The notes beneath the pieces are model-generated. The model saw nothing but the letters and a program-made list of their open reading frames with translations, searched no databases and was not told where the DNA came from. A stretch of DNA of 64,000 nucleotides. Origin: Adiantum capillus-veneris. Lineage: Eukaryota > Streptophyta > Polypodiopsida > Polypodiales > Pteridaceae. Both the position numbers and the translations under genes were made by a program. The stretch is taken from contig CM043959.1 in assembly GCA_014529385.2 (NCBI GenBank), positions 10,316,809-10,380,808 of the forward strand. Reading direction: 5' to 3'. Of the stretch, positions 33,652 through 45,854 are shown piece by piece (position 1 is the stretch's first letter; each line of letters begins with the position of its first letter).

Positions 33652-34105
33652 TCCTTTGGTTGCCCTCACCAAAGAGTACACTATGCACTATGTGTGCCTA
33701 GTGCACACACACACACCCACACCATCACCATCACCGCAATCACCATGCTCGTCTTGAGCATGACCTCTACACCCTTGGGCTATGGAAGATGAAGGGAAAC
33801 TTAATTAAGGATGATGGCCATAACCCTCGTGCGAGTCTTCGCCATCAACTCCCACCTATCCGCTATGTGCTCTACCACTCTCTCCCTTCTCATTCCCCTA
33901 CCCTATGCTCCCCATTTCATCGCCTTATTCTCTAAATAAAGCTTGAGGTTTTGTGAGTATGTTTTCTTGCAATGTTTTGCCCATGTGAGGTGTGCGAAAT
34001 CGCCACCTAATCTTGTGTTTGGAGTGATCTTGTGTATGTGTGAAGGGTGTGCGGATTCTCCATCCTTTTGTGGTGCCTAAGTACTAAGCTGCTATACCCC
34101 CTCCC

Positions 34106-34150
<45 letters not shown>

Positions 34151-34257
34151 TGATCTCATTCCCTTTCGTCTTTATCATTACTCCCAAGCATCCATCTCTC
34201 TTGGATGAAAACTTTGTTATGGTGGTGTGTTGTTTGCGTCCTAGCCGCTGAAGCTAG
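32933..34257 (+). repeat. About 650-bp tandem duplication
   Basis: Copy 1 32933-33605 and copy 2 33606 to about 34257, both beginning TGCCTTTCCAACACGAGAG and ending GCGTCCTAGCCGCTGAAGCTA. They are nearly identical outside two microsatellites: (GA)n is 71 bp in copy 1 (32947-33017) and about 27 bp in copy 2; (CT)n is 15 bp in copy 1 and 39 bp in copy 2 (34109-34147). Each has an AATAAA. No protein was recognised. Confidence 0.95.
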
Positions 34258-36127
34258 GTGGTGCCTCTATTTACTTTACCATGACAGGCTCGAGGTGCTC
34301 CATTCGGTCCCCGGTGTTTTAGAGGCCGTCGGGGGTTTGGGGTTCGCTTTGCTCTCGTCACTACGTTTGAAAAAGGGTTTATTTGGATTCTACATTACAA
34401 AACAGCTAGCGGCTTATGGTCTTGCATAGCACACCACACTGTGGGGGAGTCAAAGAGAGACTCCTTGTATCCTGAGCCTCATATCAATACCACCCCCTTC
34501 TATCATGCCTTTTTATTGACCCAACCCACTCCATCCCTCACAAGAGCCTACCCCCTTCCATCAGAGAGACCCATGGCATTTTATTCTACTCTTGATTCAC
34601 TTGAGTCTCGTGGACAATCCATGGGAGGACAATGAACATCTTTTAGCAGTGAACATAGGCATTTCTCTTAAGGTAGCAAGTGTCATGATAGGCAGAGTGA
34701 TGGGGGCTCTTTTTGCAAGGATGTATATTTTGGTAGTGGTGGGGGTGAGGTCATCTATTTTGGAGCATACCACTCCAATTGTAGAGGATGAGGATAGTGA
34801 TGTGCCCATGCTAGATACACACGGGTGCTACTACAACATCGAGTATGGTGGCACTACATAGGGCTAGAAATTTCAACAACAGTTGTAAATTATTATACAA
34901 TCAACATATAAGAATTGTTTTTTTAAATTCAATGATCAATATGTCAATCATGTATGATATGTCATGGAAGTGTTGCATGCTTGTTTTTTGAACCCCTCCA
35001 ATGATTCTCCATGCAATGGTTAGAAGGGTATATGTAAAAATTCCTAAAACGTAAGCAATCAAGTGTGCAAATGACGTGGTCAATCATGTCATAAATCCAA
35101 AGCAGAGCTTTAGTGGTGGAAACATTGTTGATGTAGAGTGGGATTGGGCCATGCAACAAAGGAGCGATGAAGCAGCAATGGGCTTATCCCACAAAAAAAC
35201 AACACAAAGCTTGAGCCATGCAAACTCTCACGCACCGTGGTTCAAGAGGGAAAGCAACCTAGAAAAATAAATATGTAAGTAATTTTCAATTATGCAAGTT
35301 TTGTATAGGAGATATTTTAGCTTACGAAACTTTTTGGTTGTTTTTCACTTAGAAAACTATCACTCTGGCCCATTCTACAAGAGAGATTGTCAAGTAACAA
35401 GAGAGACACACAAAATTCAATACTTGGTGACGATTGCTGTAAAGGAATTATATCTCTCGTGAGCAGTTTGACTCTTCAGTTGGATTTCTACAAGCAACAA
35501 GTATAGTTAATAAATATTTTCATAATCATTTTAAGTTATTGATTTATCTAATTTTGTTTTGGTTGTTGTACGGTTAGAAAAATCAAACTTATTTACCCCT
35601 GGATGAGGAAGAGGAAGGTAAAAAACAGGAATTATTGATACTTTTTTTGTAGTGCCTCTTTTAACATAAGGTATTTCTAATGGTTTTGAAAAAACAATTC
35701 ATTGCTTACATAGTGCAAGGACACTTTAAAGAAAAGAAGACTTTGAAGGGCAAAAAAAGGAGAAGAAATACAAAAATGTACCAATGTGAGGTAGACCACC
35801 TCTTTATATGGACACCAAAAGTCTTTTGAATTTCCACCTTTATGGGTCTTTTCATTTCCTAAACTCACCCTTCACTTAGGCACTTAAGATGTATTGAAAG
35901 GCTTTTTATTTTTTCTTGATTGGGGAGACTATGGTTTTATCTGCTAGATTTTAAATTCCATTTTGGGGGGAAACTTTGAATTCAAATAAAGTAGCTGTTT
36001 TGTCTATTTGCATTCAAAAGTTGTTCTTTGATCACTTTTGTAATACTAAAGGTTTGACTTCCTTAAAACTCCAAATAAAGAGGCCCTCCTAGACCGTGTT
36101 CTCTTCCTAATGTCCCACTGGGATCGA
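34258..36127. other. No gene recognised
   Basis: Short open stretches such as 34592-34861 (+) have no recognisable domain. The remainder is AT-rich. Confidence 0.45.
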
Positions 36128-36468
36128 ATGCCCGCACACAAAACCTTCTATTTTTGGCCAAGAGCGCCCGCATTGAACTTACAAGGAAAAACGAGCGTGC
36201 CATTTTAAAACACTCGACATTTGTACATTCCTAAAGCATATTAGGCATGCATTAATGTGTCAAAACATGCAACAGTGCCATGTCCTTGGCCTCGCCTACC
36301 CGAGAAGGTATGTACATGCCTGCACCCATGGCATCCGTTTTCGCATATATCACACTATGTACATTGTAGAATTTGGTCCCACACATCAAAAACATTAAGA
36401 GTGAGGTGGATATTTTTGATTTAACATTATGTACATACGACTGCACGACATACACCTCCTCTAAACCT
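36128..36468 (-). repeat. About 340-bp direct repeat, left copy
   Basis: Begins ATGCCCGCACACAAAAC and matches 40925-41254 in the same orientation. The pair brackets the DHGS gypsy copy 2. On the - strand both copies keep an open frame containing KISTSLL and MCGTK, so it may be LTR-derived or a small conserved ORF. Confidence 0.75.
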
Positions 36469-36660
36469 GCACATCCTCCGGCATGTGCCACACATATATT
36501 TTTGCAGCAGTTTCAATCTTCATCTAAGTCCACATACATGTCGATTTCATCATCGCTTGCAACAAAATCTAACGCATCATCCTCTCATTCTTAATCCACA
36601 TCCATAACATTTTCATCAGAGCCTTCAATATAATTTTTTTGTGATTCAAAGGAATATGTA

Positions 36661-37338
36661 TCACCTCTTCTTTTCAATAACTTGATTCTTTTCCCTGCGA
36701 TGGGAATCTTCATTTTGTCCCGTCCAACTCATGCAAGGTATAAGTTGCATTCCCATGTGCATGTTGAACCACATAAGGACCAAACAGTCTCTTTGAAATC
36801 TTCTTATTGTTGAATGCTGGTTTTCAAGACTACTATCATACACCAACATCCAATCACCTTCCTCAATAGATTTAGGTTTAAGCCTATGCCTCTTATAAAA
36901 ATTTTCCTTATTCTTTAACCTTGCATCTTTAAATTGTGCTACTGCAATCTCAATATCTTGGAGCCTTCTTTCTAATTTTTGTATGCGCAAAGCAAGAAGG
37001 TCTTCCATACTCATTCCATCTTTGCAAGGCAATAAATTCCATATAGGAATTACATCCTTGATTGGCATTATAGGTTTCTGACCATACATCAACTCAAAAG
37101 GCATATAACCATCGATAACTGAGCTATGAGTTGTACGATCAGTCCATAAAGCATAAGGCAATAACCTAGGCCACTCTCCCATTTTACCTTTGTGGGCCTT
37201 AGCCAAAGCTTTAATGATTGGAGGATGCCCACGCTCTGATTTACCATTTCCCTCAGGATTATATGCAATAGTGAGAGCAAGTTTAATGCCCAACCTAGAG
37301 AAAAACTCCCTTGCTTTGTCAGCATGCTCTTTCAACAT
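36661..37338 (-). pseudogene. Integrase core and C-terminus (gypsy, copy 2)
   Basis: The frame includes LALTIAYNPEGNGKSERGHP (catalytic Glu), a LPYALWTDRTTHSS region, FELMYGQKPIMP, and a basic tail ending before 36661 with KSIEEGDWMLVYDSS. The N-terminal zinc domain and the first catalytic Asp are absent because of the deletion at its left edge. The start at 37338 is a chance ATG-equivalent created near the junction. Confidence 0.82.
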
Positions 37339-37344
37339 CTGTCA

Positions 37345-38366
37345 AACTGTCCTTGCAACCAAATTTGAACTCTTTCAAAGAATCCTGTTAGAACTTATGC
37401 CCAATCCTGCTTGGCTCACGAAGACTAGGTTGCAAAGCATCTTGATCCATATTATCCATATAGTCTTTTGGTAGAGGTAATGCCACTGGTTTCACTTTCT
37501 TTGCGGAAGACTTATACTTGGCCTCCACTTGTACATCAACACCTTGAGCATTTTTTAAAACCCCAATGACTTTGTACATTTCTATTGACCATACTCTCAC
37601 AACCTCACTTCCCATACGCAAATTGCAATTCACTAAAGACTCCAAGTCTTGCATAGTATCCACAAACGAACACTCATCAAACACACCTGCAATGCATTCA
37701 TCATCTTCTAGCAAACCATTCATCTTCAAACTTCTTTGTACACCATTTACATGTTGTCGTTCACCCCGCTTTAAGTCCTCACACTTTGTAGAAGCAATAG
37801 ATCCATAGTTTGTTAATCCTACAAAACCTATAGAAAATCTTTCCTTTGCATATACATCATGCGAGAACTTTTCTCTTCTTGTACCATTGCAATCTTTCTC
37901 TACAATGATACATGGCCTAAACCCCTCATCTCCCTGTAGTCCTTGAATTCTCTGTTTGTGTTTGGCAAGGGTTTCTCTCTTTTCATGATTCCTTTCATGG
38001 TCTACACAAACAGTAAGGAACTCTACTGCACGCTTCCCATCCCTACTCCTTATCCTTGCATAAGCTGACTCATCATCCATCACCTTCGTTTCCATGCAAG
38101 TAGCAGTGATGTATGGCTACCGAAGCATAAGAGGGTATGTAGACATCTCTTGCACAAAGAAATTTTGGTCATCTTTCACATCCCCTATAGTCACCTTTAC
38201 AAGCTCCATACAACTCCCTTGATGAGTTGTTTGTTGCTACACAAATCATCCATCCATGATCTATATCGATAGGTAATTTTCCTTTTTGATAAAGACTCTT
38301 TGACATGAGGTTAATTTTTGACCCATGATCTCTCGACACAATGTATGGCTCTTCTAAGTCTCCCAC
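37345..38366 (-). pseudogene. Protease and pre-RT linker (gypsy, copy 2)
   Basis: DHGSKINLMSKSLYQKGKLP at about 38330-38270 is the protease active-site loop (DHGS at 38319-38330). A stop or frameshift near 38170-38095 separates it from METKVMDDESAYARIRSRDG and a long linker that runs to RIGHKF near 37395. Copy 1 carries the same IGHKF segment just before its RT, so the linker is complete up to the deletion. Confidence 0.8.
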
Positions 38367-39399
38367 TTTTACCAGGGTCTCAGTAGTTGCTCTTGCCCAG
38401 TGACTCTTTAAGTAATAACTTTATTGAGTGGTTTCGACTTCATCTTCATCATCCAAGAAGAAAACATGTTTTACTCCTCCCCTAGACTTGTAGCATCAAA
38501 TGAGAGTTTCATTACCTTGCTCACCATAGACATGTACTCCTTGTGAATTTAAAGTCTCTTCTTGACCCTATACATGGATAGATTTAGTAAGAGACTACCA
38601 CTTCCTCTTTATGATATCAATTATTTCCTTATGAAACTCTCTCTTTGTTATTCCAAGGACCTCACCCAAGGTAAATTCCACCTTCAAAATCCTCTCTTCC
38701 AAAACCTGTTTTAGATGAGTGATTGCCTCTATATCAGATTGGAGTTTGTAGGCCGGACCCTTTGCTTTAGCTTTTGTTGTATCCTTCTTCTTTTCTTTAG
38801 AGACTTCTTGCATACAAACTTCGGGGATAGTCATCTATTGTAGGGAAGCTGATCTAGGAGGAACTTTGTCATTTTTTCCTCCACTCCTCGTGGCCCGCTT
38901 TGAAGTCCCTTCATCCCCATTCGCACGTCTGCGTTTCTCTTCAACAATGGCCTCATTGGCTTGACATTTGGCAATGTAAGCATGCACTCACAAAGAGTCT
39001 GCAGGGTCATTCCAACCTGTTTCTAGCTGAATGTAATCTCCAGCTTCATGCAAGACCTCTTTAGTCATTTTACCCTTCACAACAAACTTTAATGCCCATG
39101 GCCATAGTTATCCAATGCCATTAGATTCTTCTTCTCCAACCTTGAATCCTTTTTTCTTTATAGGATCCACCTTTGCCAAAGTTTGTCCCCGAGAGCTTAC
39201 CTGTTTTAGTTAAGTGATTTTTTCCATCTTTAAAGAAAACAAGCTCCTTCATCAAGGCATATTTGAAACTTTCCTCGCATGGCCAGTACTATCACACCAT
39301 ATGCACCCATTTACAAAGCCTTCTCTAGTTTCAGTTCTTTGCCCTGTAGGTTGACTTGATGGTTGCCCCTTCTCTTCTAGCCTTGTAATCTTTATCTTT

Positions 39400-40195
39400 A
39401 GCTCTTGCATTCATTTAGCAATATCATCAAGGATGGATTTGTCACTCTTTGGAACCAAAGATTTAGTAGGTTTAACTATCATCTTGTCCCTCCATTGTTG
39501 TCGCTTGGCTAGCAGTGAAATTGCATCTTCAACTTCATTCCACTCAGTCTTTAAGCCCTGTTCCGCATCCTTATCCTCAAGTAGTAGCTCTAGATTATCT
39601 TGAATCTCTTTACCTACGGCGTGCAAAAAGAATTGTGTCTTATCCACGTTTAAGGTAGCCTTTTCATTCCTTGAAAGTTGATTGTAGCGGCGTTCAAATT
39701 CCCTTAGCAGTTTTGTAGGTGAAAGACCCTCTTTGGCCTAACTACCCACTCTAAAAAAGTCCTCTTTGTTACCCTTTTTGTGTCCTCCATGAAATAATAT
39801 TCTTTTAAGGCTAACTTAAATGCTTTCCATGTTTCTCCATGATCATCAATTCTAATTCCCCTTACATGCTCTCTGATCTCTAGAACCATAGCTAGCTCCA
39901 AACTTTGTACCATCTCTGCTTCAGACACTCGATGAAGCTCCACATCCTTTACATATCCACAAAGATACTTTTTTAAATATTTACCTTTAAATTGGTACAT
40001 TTTATTCACCAAGATTGAAGCTCTTTGGTTAGGAAATCTACCTCCTTTTCGCAGCTTGTTGTTGCTGCATAAACACCACAAAAGCTTGAAACATTTGCAC
40101 TGTGAGTGGATCGAACCAAACCCCTTGTTGCTCTTGTTTTTCCATAGATTTAAATATTTAATTTGAAACCTTGAATGAAGGTTTTGAACCCTCAC
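39400..40195 (-). pseudogene. Gag relic (gypsy, copy 2)
   Basis: LALKEYYFMEDTKRVTKRTF (about 39830-39770) and, in another frame, KTQFFLHAVGKEIQDNLELL (39640-39580) followed by GLKTEWNEVEDAISLLAKRQ. These match copy 1 Gag. At least one frameshift lies between the two blocks near 39710. Confidence 0.78.
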
Positions 40196-40924
40196 CCTAG
40201 CCTACTTCATGTCGGGTTCACCAGAAATGTGTCAAGAAGTGCGTAGTGCGGCTAGGAAAGCATCGAGCCTCTGACTGTTAGGATTCATAGAAAAATCAAG
40301 CAATGCGTAGATGATTTGAGGTTAAAAACCCACTCAAAAAGAACAAAACTCCAGCCATGAAATCTCCACTTTGAAAAAGAACCAATACTAACTCAAAACT
40401 CTTGTGTGTGTGAAGATTAGGTGTAGCCTCACTCCCAATTTCACAGATGCAGTGCTCATTCAACTTGTTAAAAACCCTAAATTAATGCTTTGATTCTTCT
40501 TTGTGACCACTTCATGCAAGCTTCAAAGTTTTATTGGATATTGCCAAGTTGTTATTTGAGGAGGGGAAACCCTAATTGGAGGCCTCACAACCTCAACCAT
40601 GTAGTGGAAGCAGCAGCGGAATGAACTAGCACCCTCTATTGGAATGGATGTATCTCCTTGCTTATCTGCCCAAATGAGCTCATTCTTGGATCTAAACATC
40701 TCCCTCATCTTGATCAGTGATGGAACTATCATTGACGTGGAATTTTGAGCCATTTTTTACTATTTTTGGGCTATTTTTTGACCATTTTTTATGGCCATTT
40801 CTAGACCAAAAATGCCCCTTTTTTGTCTGTAAATACCCAAACGAGCTGGGAAAAATCCCATTTGGATCAAATTTAATGTTGAACCTCATTTTACCACTTG
40901 GTAAGCACCATGAACATGTCTTTT

Positions 40925-41254
40925 ATGCCCGCACACAAAACTACTATTTTTGGCCAAGCTCGCCCGCATTGAGCTTTCTAGGCAAAATGAGCATGCCACT
41001 TTAAAACACTTGACATTTGTACATTCCTAAAGAGAATTAAGAATGCTTGAATGTGGTTAAACATGTAGCGGTGCGACATCCGCCTGCCCGACAAGGTATG
41101 TACACGCTTGCAACCATGGCATCGATTTTCGCATATTTCAAACTATGTACATTGTAGCATTTGGTCCCACACATCAAAAGAATTAAGAGTGAGGTAGATA
41201 TTTTAATTTTCACATTATGCATGTACCACAGTACGACACCATTTTCTAAGCCAT
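40925..41254 (-). repeat. About 330-bp direct repeat, right copy
   Basis: Diverged copy of 36128-36468. The ORF-like - strand frame survives here too. No homology was found between the inner flanks of the two repeats, so they are not proven LTRs. Confidence 0.75.
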
Positions 41255-41794
41255 AGGCTAAGCAACCTAAATGGTGTGCCATTGAGCAAAAATGGATGAA
41301 TCACACTACAAAACAGTGCTACTATAACAAGGGGTATGTGAGAGAGCGATAGTATGCTCCAACAGCCCAAGTATCACCCCCTTAGTTACCATCAATGCCT
41401 AGGTACATGATAGGAAGTTTATCAGGACCAAAAGGAATTGAAAAACCATAACTAGTTCGAGGGCAACAACCACCTGTACCAGGAATGCGATTGATGGGCA
41501 TAAGATATACACCCACTATAGAGGAATTAGAGGAGAAATCCTTAATGCATGTGCCTATGTATTACAAAGAGCCAAGAAAATACTAGCTCAACATACTATC
41601 CACCCAAAGAGACAAAAGCACCTGAACCTTGGAGCATGATTGGGAGTGTTGGACCACCAACAAGAGCTCATGTTGCAAGAGAAGGTAGATACTATTTAGA
41701 TGAATGCACATTGATTTTATAGCCAATGGGGGGTTAACAGGACCAAGACCTACCTATTAATAGAGAGAGGCTACAGGAGCGCCTTGCCAACCCT

Positions 41795-42066
41795 TAGGAC
41801 CGTGTTACAAATGTGGTGGTGACAACCTTATGAAGGATTTTCCTCACACATAGATTATGAGAGTGAATGTGTATTGTCTAGATTGCGGCATTAACCATCT
41901 GATCAATGACTGTCCAAAAAATCCAAATAAGACAGTGAAAACTACATTAAACATAGTGGTGGGCGTGATCCCATCAAGTAGCAGCTCAAAAAATAAAACG
42001 ATGATACCCATATTGGTTGTCACAAAGAGAAAAAGTGCAAAAAGCAAGGAAAGCACCAATAATTGA
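41795..42066 (+). pseudogene. Gag C-terminus with two zinc knuckles
   Basis: CYKCGGDNLMKDF near 41806 is a knuckle that has lost its His and last Cys. CLDCGINHLINDC near 41874 keeps three Cys and a His in nearly normal spacing. A Ser/Lys-rich tail follows to the stop at 42064-42066. Confidence 0.65.
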
Positions 42067-42985
42067 GGAACCTAAAACACATGCGCTTGGTTATGAACAA
42101 AGAAATCAACAAAACACCTAGAAAGTCAGGAAGGCACGTATGAAAGCTAGAAAGGAATGTAAACAGATAGCCCTAGTAAAGGAGTTAGAAAAATCCAAGG
42201 ATAGATTAGAGATATTAGAGAGTCAAACTAACCTTGAGTTGAAACTCTTTGAGCCTAGAGAGCATAATGAGACAAAGATAACAAGGAGTGCAAGTTTTGG
42301 GCGATTAGTACTAGTAGAAAAAGTGAATGAGCCTCTAGGTGCACTTATGAAAGCCTAAAAAGCATGACTTTAGACTAAACAAAGCCAAGAACAAAAGTGG
42401 ATGACGTACCCTTATGTTGAGTTAGAAAACAAAAGATTGAAGACGTGTCAAGAAATGATCTAAACTGCCCTAGATTTGCTAGAGCCACCTGCAAGTAAGC
42501 CAAAGAGTTGAATCAAAGTTCTAGCTCCAACATATCGATAATCTCGTCTAGGCATGAAACTAAAGGGACCATTGGGAAATCCACAATAGAAATAGGAAAG
42601 CCTAAAGTAGTGATGAATATCATAGATCACGCATATGAGGATCTCCACCCCAGGATACCAGAAGCTACAGAGAGGTTGATGGCTTAGACAAGCTTTGGAG
42701 ACACATACAAGAAGCAAACGACACGAAAGAGTTGAGTCAGAGAGTCAACCAACCCAGTAAGGGAAGGGATGTTTTTTTGTCACCTATTGAAGAGTTCAAG
42801 GCAGGATCTCAAGATGAGCTAAACCTTCACTCATATTGGGAAGGTAAGGGATCAGTAAACTCTTTTGTGAGTCTACCCTAGTCATTGAAAACCTTACCCT
42901 CATACATGGGAGAGTATGAAGCCAAATCAAAGGTGAAGGCAGTGCCATCACAAATGCTCTCATAAAAAAAGGATATGGACTCTAA

Positions 42986-43275
42986 GGGATTGATAGATAT
43001 ATTGGCTAAGCCTATGACTTGTACTATTACACTAGTAGAGCTTCTCAAAATAAGACCAAACATGTGGGTGAGTGTTGGAAAATGCTTGGAGAAATTTGGG
43101 GTAAAATATCCAACATCACAGATTCAAGAAGGGATTGATAGATATATTGTCTAAGACTGTGACTTGTACTATTACACTAGTAGATCTTCTCAGGATAAGA
43201 CCAAACATGTGGGTGAGTGTTGCAAAATGCTTGGAGAAATTTGGGGTAAAATATCCAACATCACAGATTCAAGAA
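42986..43275 (+). repeat. 145-bp tandem duplication
   Basis: Two units, 42986-43130 and 43131-43275, each starting GGGATTGATAGATATATTG and differing at about six bases. 145 is not a multiple of three, so the reading frame before the protease is broken. Confidence 0.93.
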
Positions 43276-43317
43276 GGGATCCGAGAGCTAGAAAAACCTC
43301 AATAGAACACAAGACTT

Positions 43318-43690
43318 GTACTAGCAATTCTTGATAGTGGAGCTAGTGTTGCTATCACCACCAATGAAATTTGGAAAAAATGGGAAAAACCTACCTTGAG
43401 GGCTACCCAAATGAGATTGCAATTAGCAGATGGGTACATAAAAAACCCCTGGGACTTCTAGAGAAAATGGTTGTTACTTCTTGCAGCATTGAATATAAGC
43501 GTACAATTGCCTTCATTGACTTTGACAAGCGGAACAAATACGACATCATACCTGAACGAGAACTTATGAGACAATTTGAAATGGTTCAAGACTGGGGATA
43601 TGATGATATATACCTCAGAAACATGGAAACCACGACGCGCATAAACATTAAAGATCATAGCTACAAAGACGTGAACCAAATCTAGTGGAG
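43318..43690 (+). pseudogene. Aspartic protease relic (gypsy, third type)
   Basis: LAILDSGASVAITTNEIWKK with the catalytic Asp-Ser-Gly at 43332-43340, then in the next frame a beta-rich segment with IKNP and a long body to 43685. One frameshift lies near 43380-43440. Confidence 0.72.
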
Positions 43691-44699
43691 GAGTATGACT
43701 CCGCTACAATAGCAGGATCAAAACTTTCAGCTTGGTTAGGCAAACCCAAAGTGCTATGGATGTGCGGTGCATCACAATGTGGGATTTTGAAACGAGAAGA
43801 GTGTATTATGAAAAGGGCACTTGAAGATAAGGAATATGTTCCTGAACCTTTTTTTGAAGAATCTCTTGAGCCGAATGGAATCATATCCTAGCAACCCTAG
43901 ATGTGTGTGCCATTTTACATGGCCCCACAAAAAATTGTTGTGACAAAGATGATTACAAAGTTGGTCCATAGTACATGGTTAATATAGTAACTACCAGTGA
44001 TGAGGCGCTAGCCCTAGAGGGACCCAAAGATGATCTCTTGGTAAGCACAAAAATATGGGAGAGAGTTTCATGACTCCTGACCACATTTTGAACGAGAGGA
44101 GGATGCGGATGACGAAGGCTCCGATAAATCAAGTGAGTAGGAATAAATGATAAGAATGTCAGGTTTTATGATTTTTCAAATCAAAAACCTAGATGTCAAG
44201 AATGCTACATGAAAGAGAGAGATGAAAACAAACCAAGGAAGAACCCTATGCCTAGACTAAGAGGCAAATCACAGTTTTTCATGCTTGTAAAAGCAGAGAT
44301 TGTGTTAAGAGCAAGATATCCAGAAGGTTCTCTAAAACAAGATCCCAAAACTAAAGAGAGTATAAAGGATCTGCAAAAGCAAACTAGCAGGTCAAAATCT
44401 TAAACAAAACCTAAACAAACAAGAGAACCAGCATTAAACGAGTTTGGAGAAACTAAATGGACCAAGGTGGAGAGAAAGAACAAGTACCATGAGCTTAAGA
44501 AGACTCTTAGGGAGGTGTAAACGGACGTAGAAAGTGGGGAGGGATAAGACAATAAGGACGATAAAATGAGTGTACGATCCCTCTATAGAAAGTTCACTAT
44601 CCAAGATTAAAAGGTAGTGTTGATGCAACCTCTACGAGAGCAAAAAGACAAGGAGTCTTAGGATGGGCCAGAGGATGCAAAGAAGATAAATTTGGAAGG

Positions 44700-45670
44700 T
44701 CTCGGAGAAGAGCCATGTCTAGCCTACATAGAAATAGATGTAAATCCAGAATAGGAAGAGAAGCTTATAAGTCTTATCAAGGAATACAAGGACATGTTCA
44801 CTTGGTCCTATAAAGACCTGAAGGGAGTAGATCCTACAATATGTCAGTACTACAATCCCATTAAACCCTGATGCAAAGACCAGTCAATAGAGACCTTGCA
44901 CTTACAATGATACATTCACTAAGTGCATCAAGGAGGAGATTGATAAATTAAAGGAGGCTGAGTTTATCTAGAAGATAGAACACACCGACTGCGTATCTTC
45001 CATAGTGGTAATGTCTAACTTGAAAAATGGAAAACTACGAGTGTGTGTGAATCTAAAGAAGGTTAATGCCATCACGATAAAAAATAATTATCCCTTGTCT
45101 ATTACTGACGATGTATTGGAATGAGTGGCCGGTAAGCGAGCATACTCCTTTTTAGATGGGTTCTCAAGATAAAACCAACTCGCCATTGCTCCTGAGGCAC
45201 AAAACAAGACAACTTTTACCATACAATGTGGTATATATGCATATAGGGTGATGCCTTTTGGCCAGACCAATGCCCCAACACCTTCCAAAAATTGATGGCT
45301 CATGCCTTTAAAAAATACTTGAGGATATTCTTGGAGAGATTCATGGATGACCTATGTGTGCACTCTCTCTTGAGAGATGAGAAAATAGAGCACCTTAAAA
45401 AAGTATTCAAGAAGTGCAAGACTTACAAGATCTATCTTAACAGAAAAGTGCATCTTTATAGTTAGACAAGGCAGAATCTTGGGACATATTGTCTTGGATA
45501 ATGGCATATATACCGACCTGGACAAGATAAAGGTAATTGTAGAGTTGCCTATACTAAACAACACAAAGTAGGTACAATGATTTATGGGACATTGTGGGTA
45601 CTATAGAAGGTTTTTACACATGTATGCTATGATTTTCCAGCCTCTGTTTAGACTCATTGTATCATTTGTG
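44700..45670 (+). pseudogene. Reverse transcriptase relic (gypsy, third type)
   Basis: EYKDMFTWSYKDLKGVDP near 44780-44840 is the usual entry to gypsy RT. Fragments of the fingers follow, then ERFMDDLCVHS (F-M-D-D at about 45340-45351) and FMGHCGYYRRF in the connection near 45570-45620. More than ten stops or frameshifts break it. Confidence 0.75.
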
Positions 45671-45854
45671 GAGGAATCCCAATCCTCGAGCGAGTACTTC
45701 CGAGAGAACAAGAAACCAAGCGAGAATAAACAATGAAAAAGATTAGATCAAGATCTCAATAGTTACTCTACAGAGTATATGTAGTGTAGCAAAGTAACCA
45801 TGTTGCATCTCAAATAGTATCAAACAAAAGAGCCATACTCTTCCTTTAATGTGT

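Larger units (their letters stand above)
36661..40223 (-). mobile_element. Ty3/gypsy element, DHGS family, copy 2 (RT deleted)
   Basis: Runs on the - strand: candidate primer-binding site 40206-40223, Gag about 40195-39400, protease about 38370-37990, pre-RT linker to about 37345, then directly integrase 37338-36661. RT, RNase H and the integrase N-terminus are missing. Related to copy 1 at 9.1-13.7 kb. Confidence 0.85.
41400..45700 (+). mobile_element. Ty3/gypsy element, third type, decayed
   Basis: Gag zinc knuckles at 41.8-41.9 kb, protease at 43.3 kb and RT at 44.9-45.6 kb lie in order on the + strand. Unlike the DHGS family its protease keeps DSGAS. Integrase and LTRs were not recognised. 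Stops and frameshifts are abundant. Confidence 0.75.

Noticed and set aside
36128-41254. The 330-bp direct repeats as proven LTRs of the DHGS copy 2
   Set aside because: They do not reach the candidate primer site, no TG...CA ends or target duplication could be defined, and their inner flanks are not homologous.
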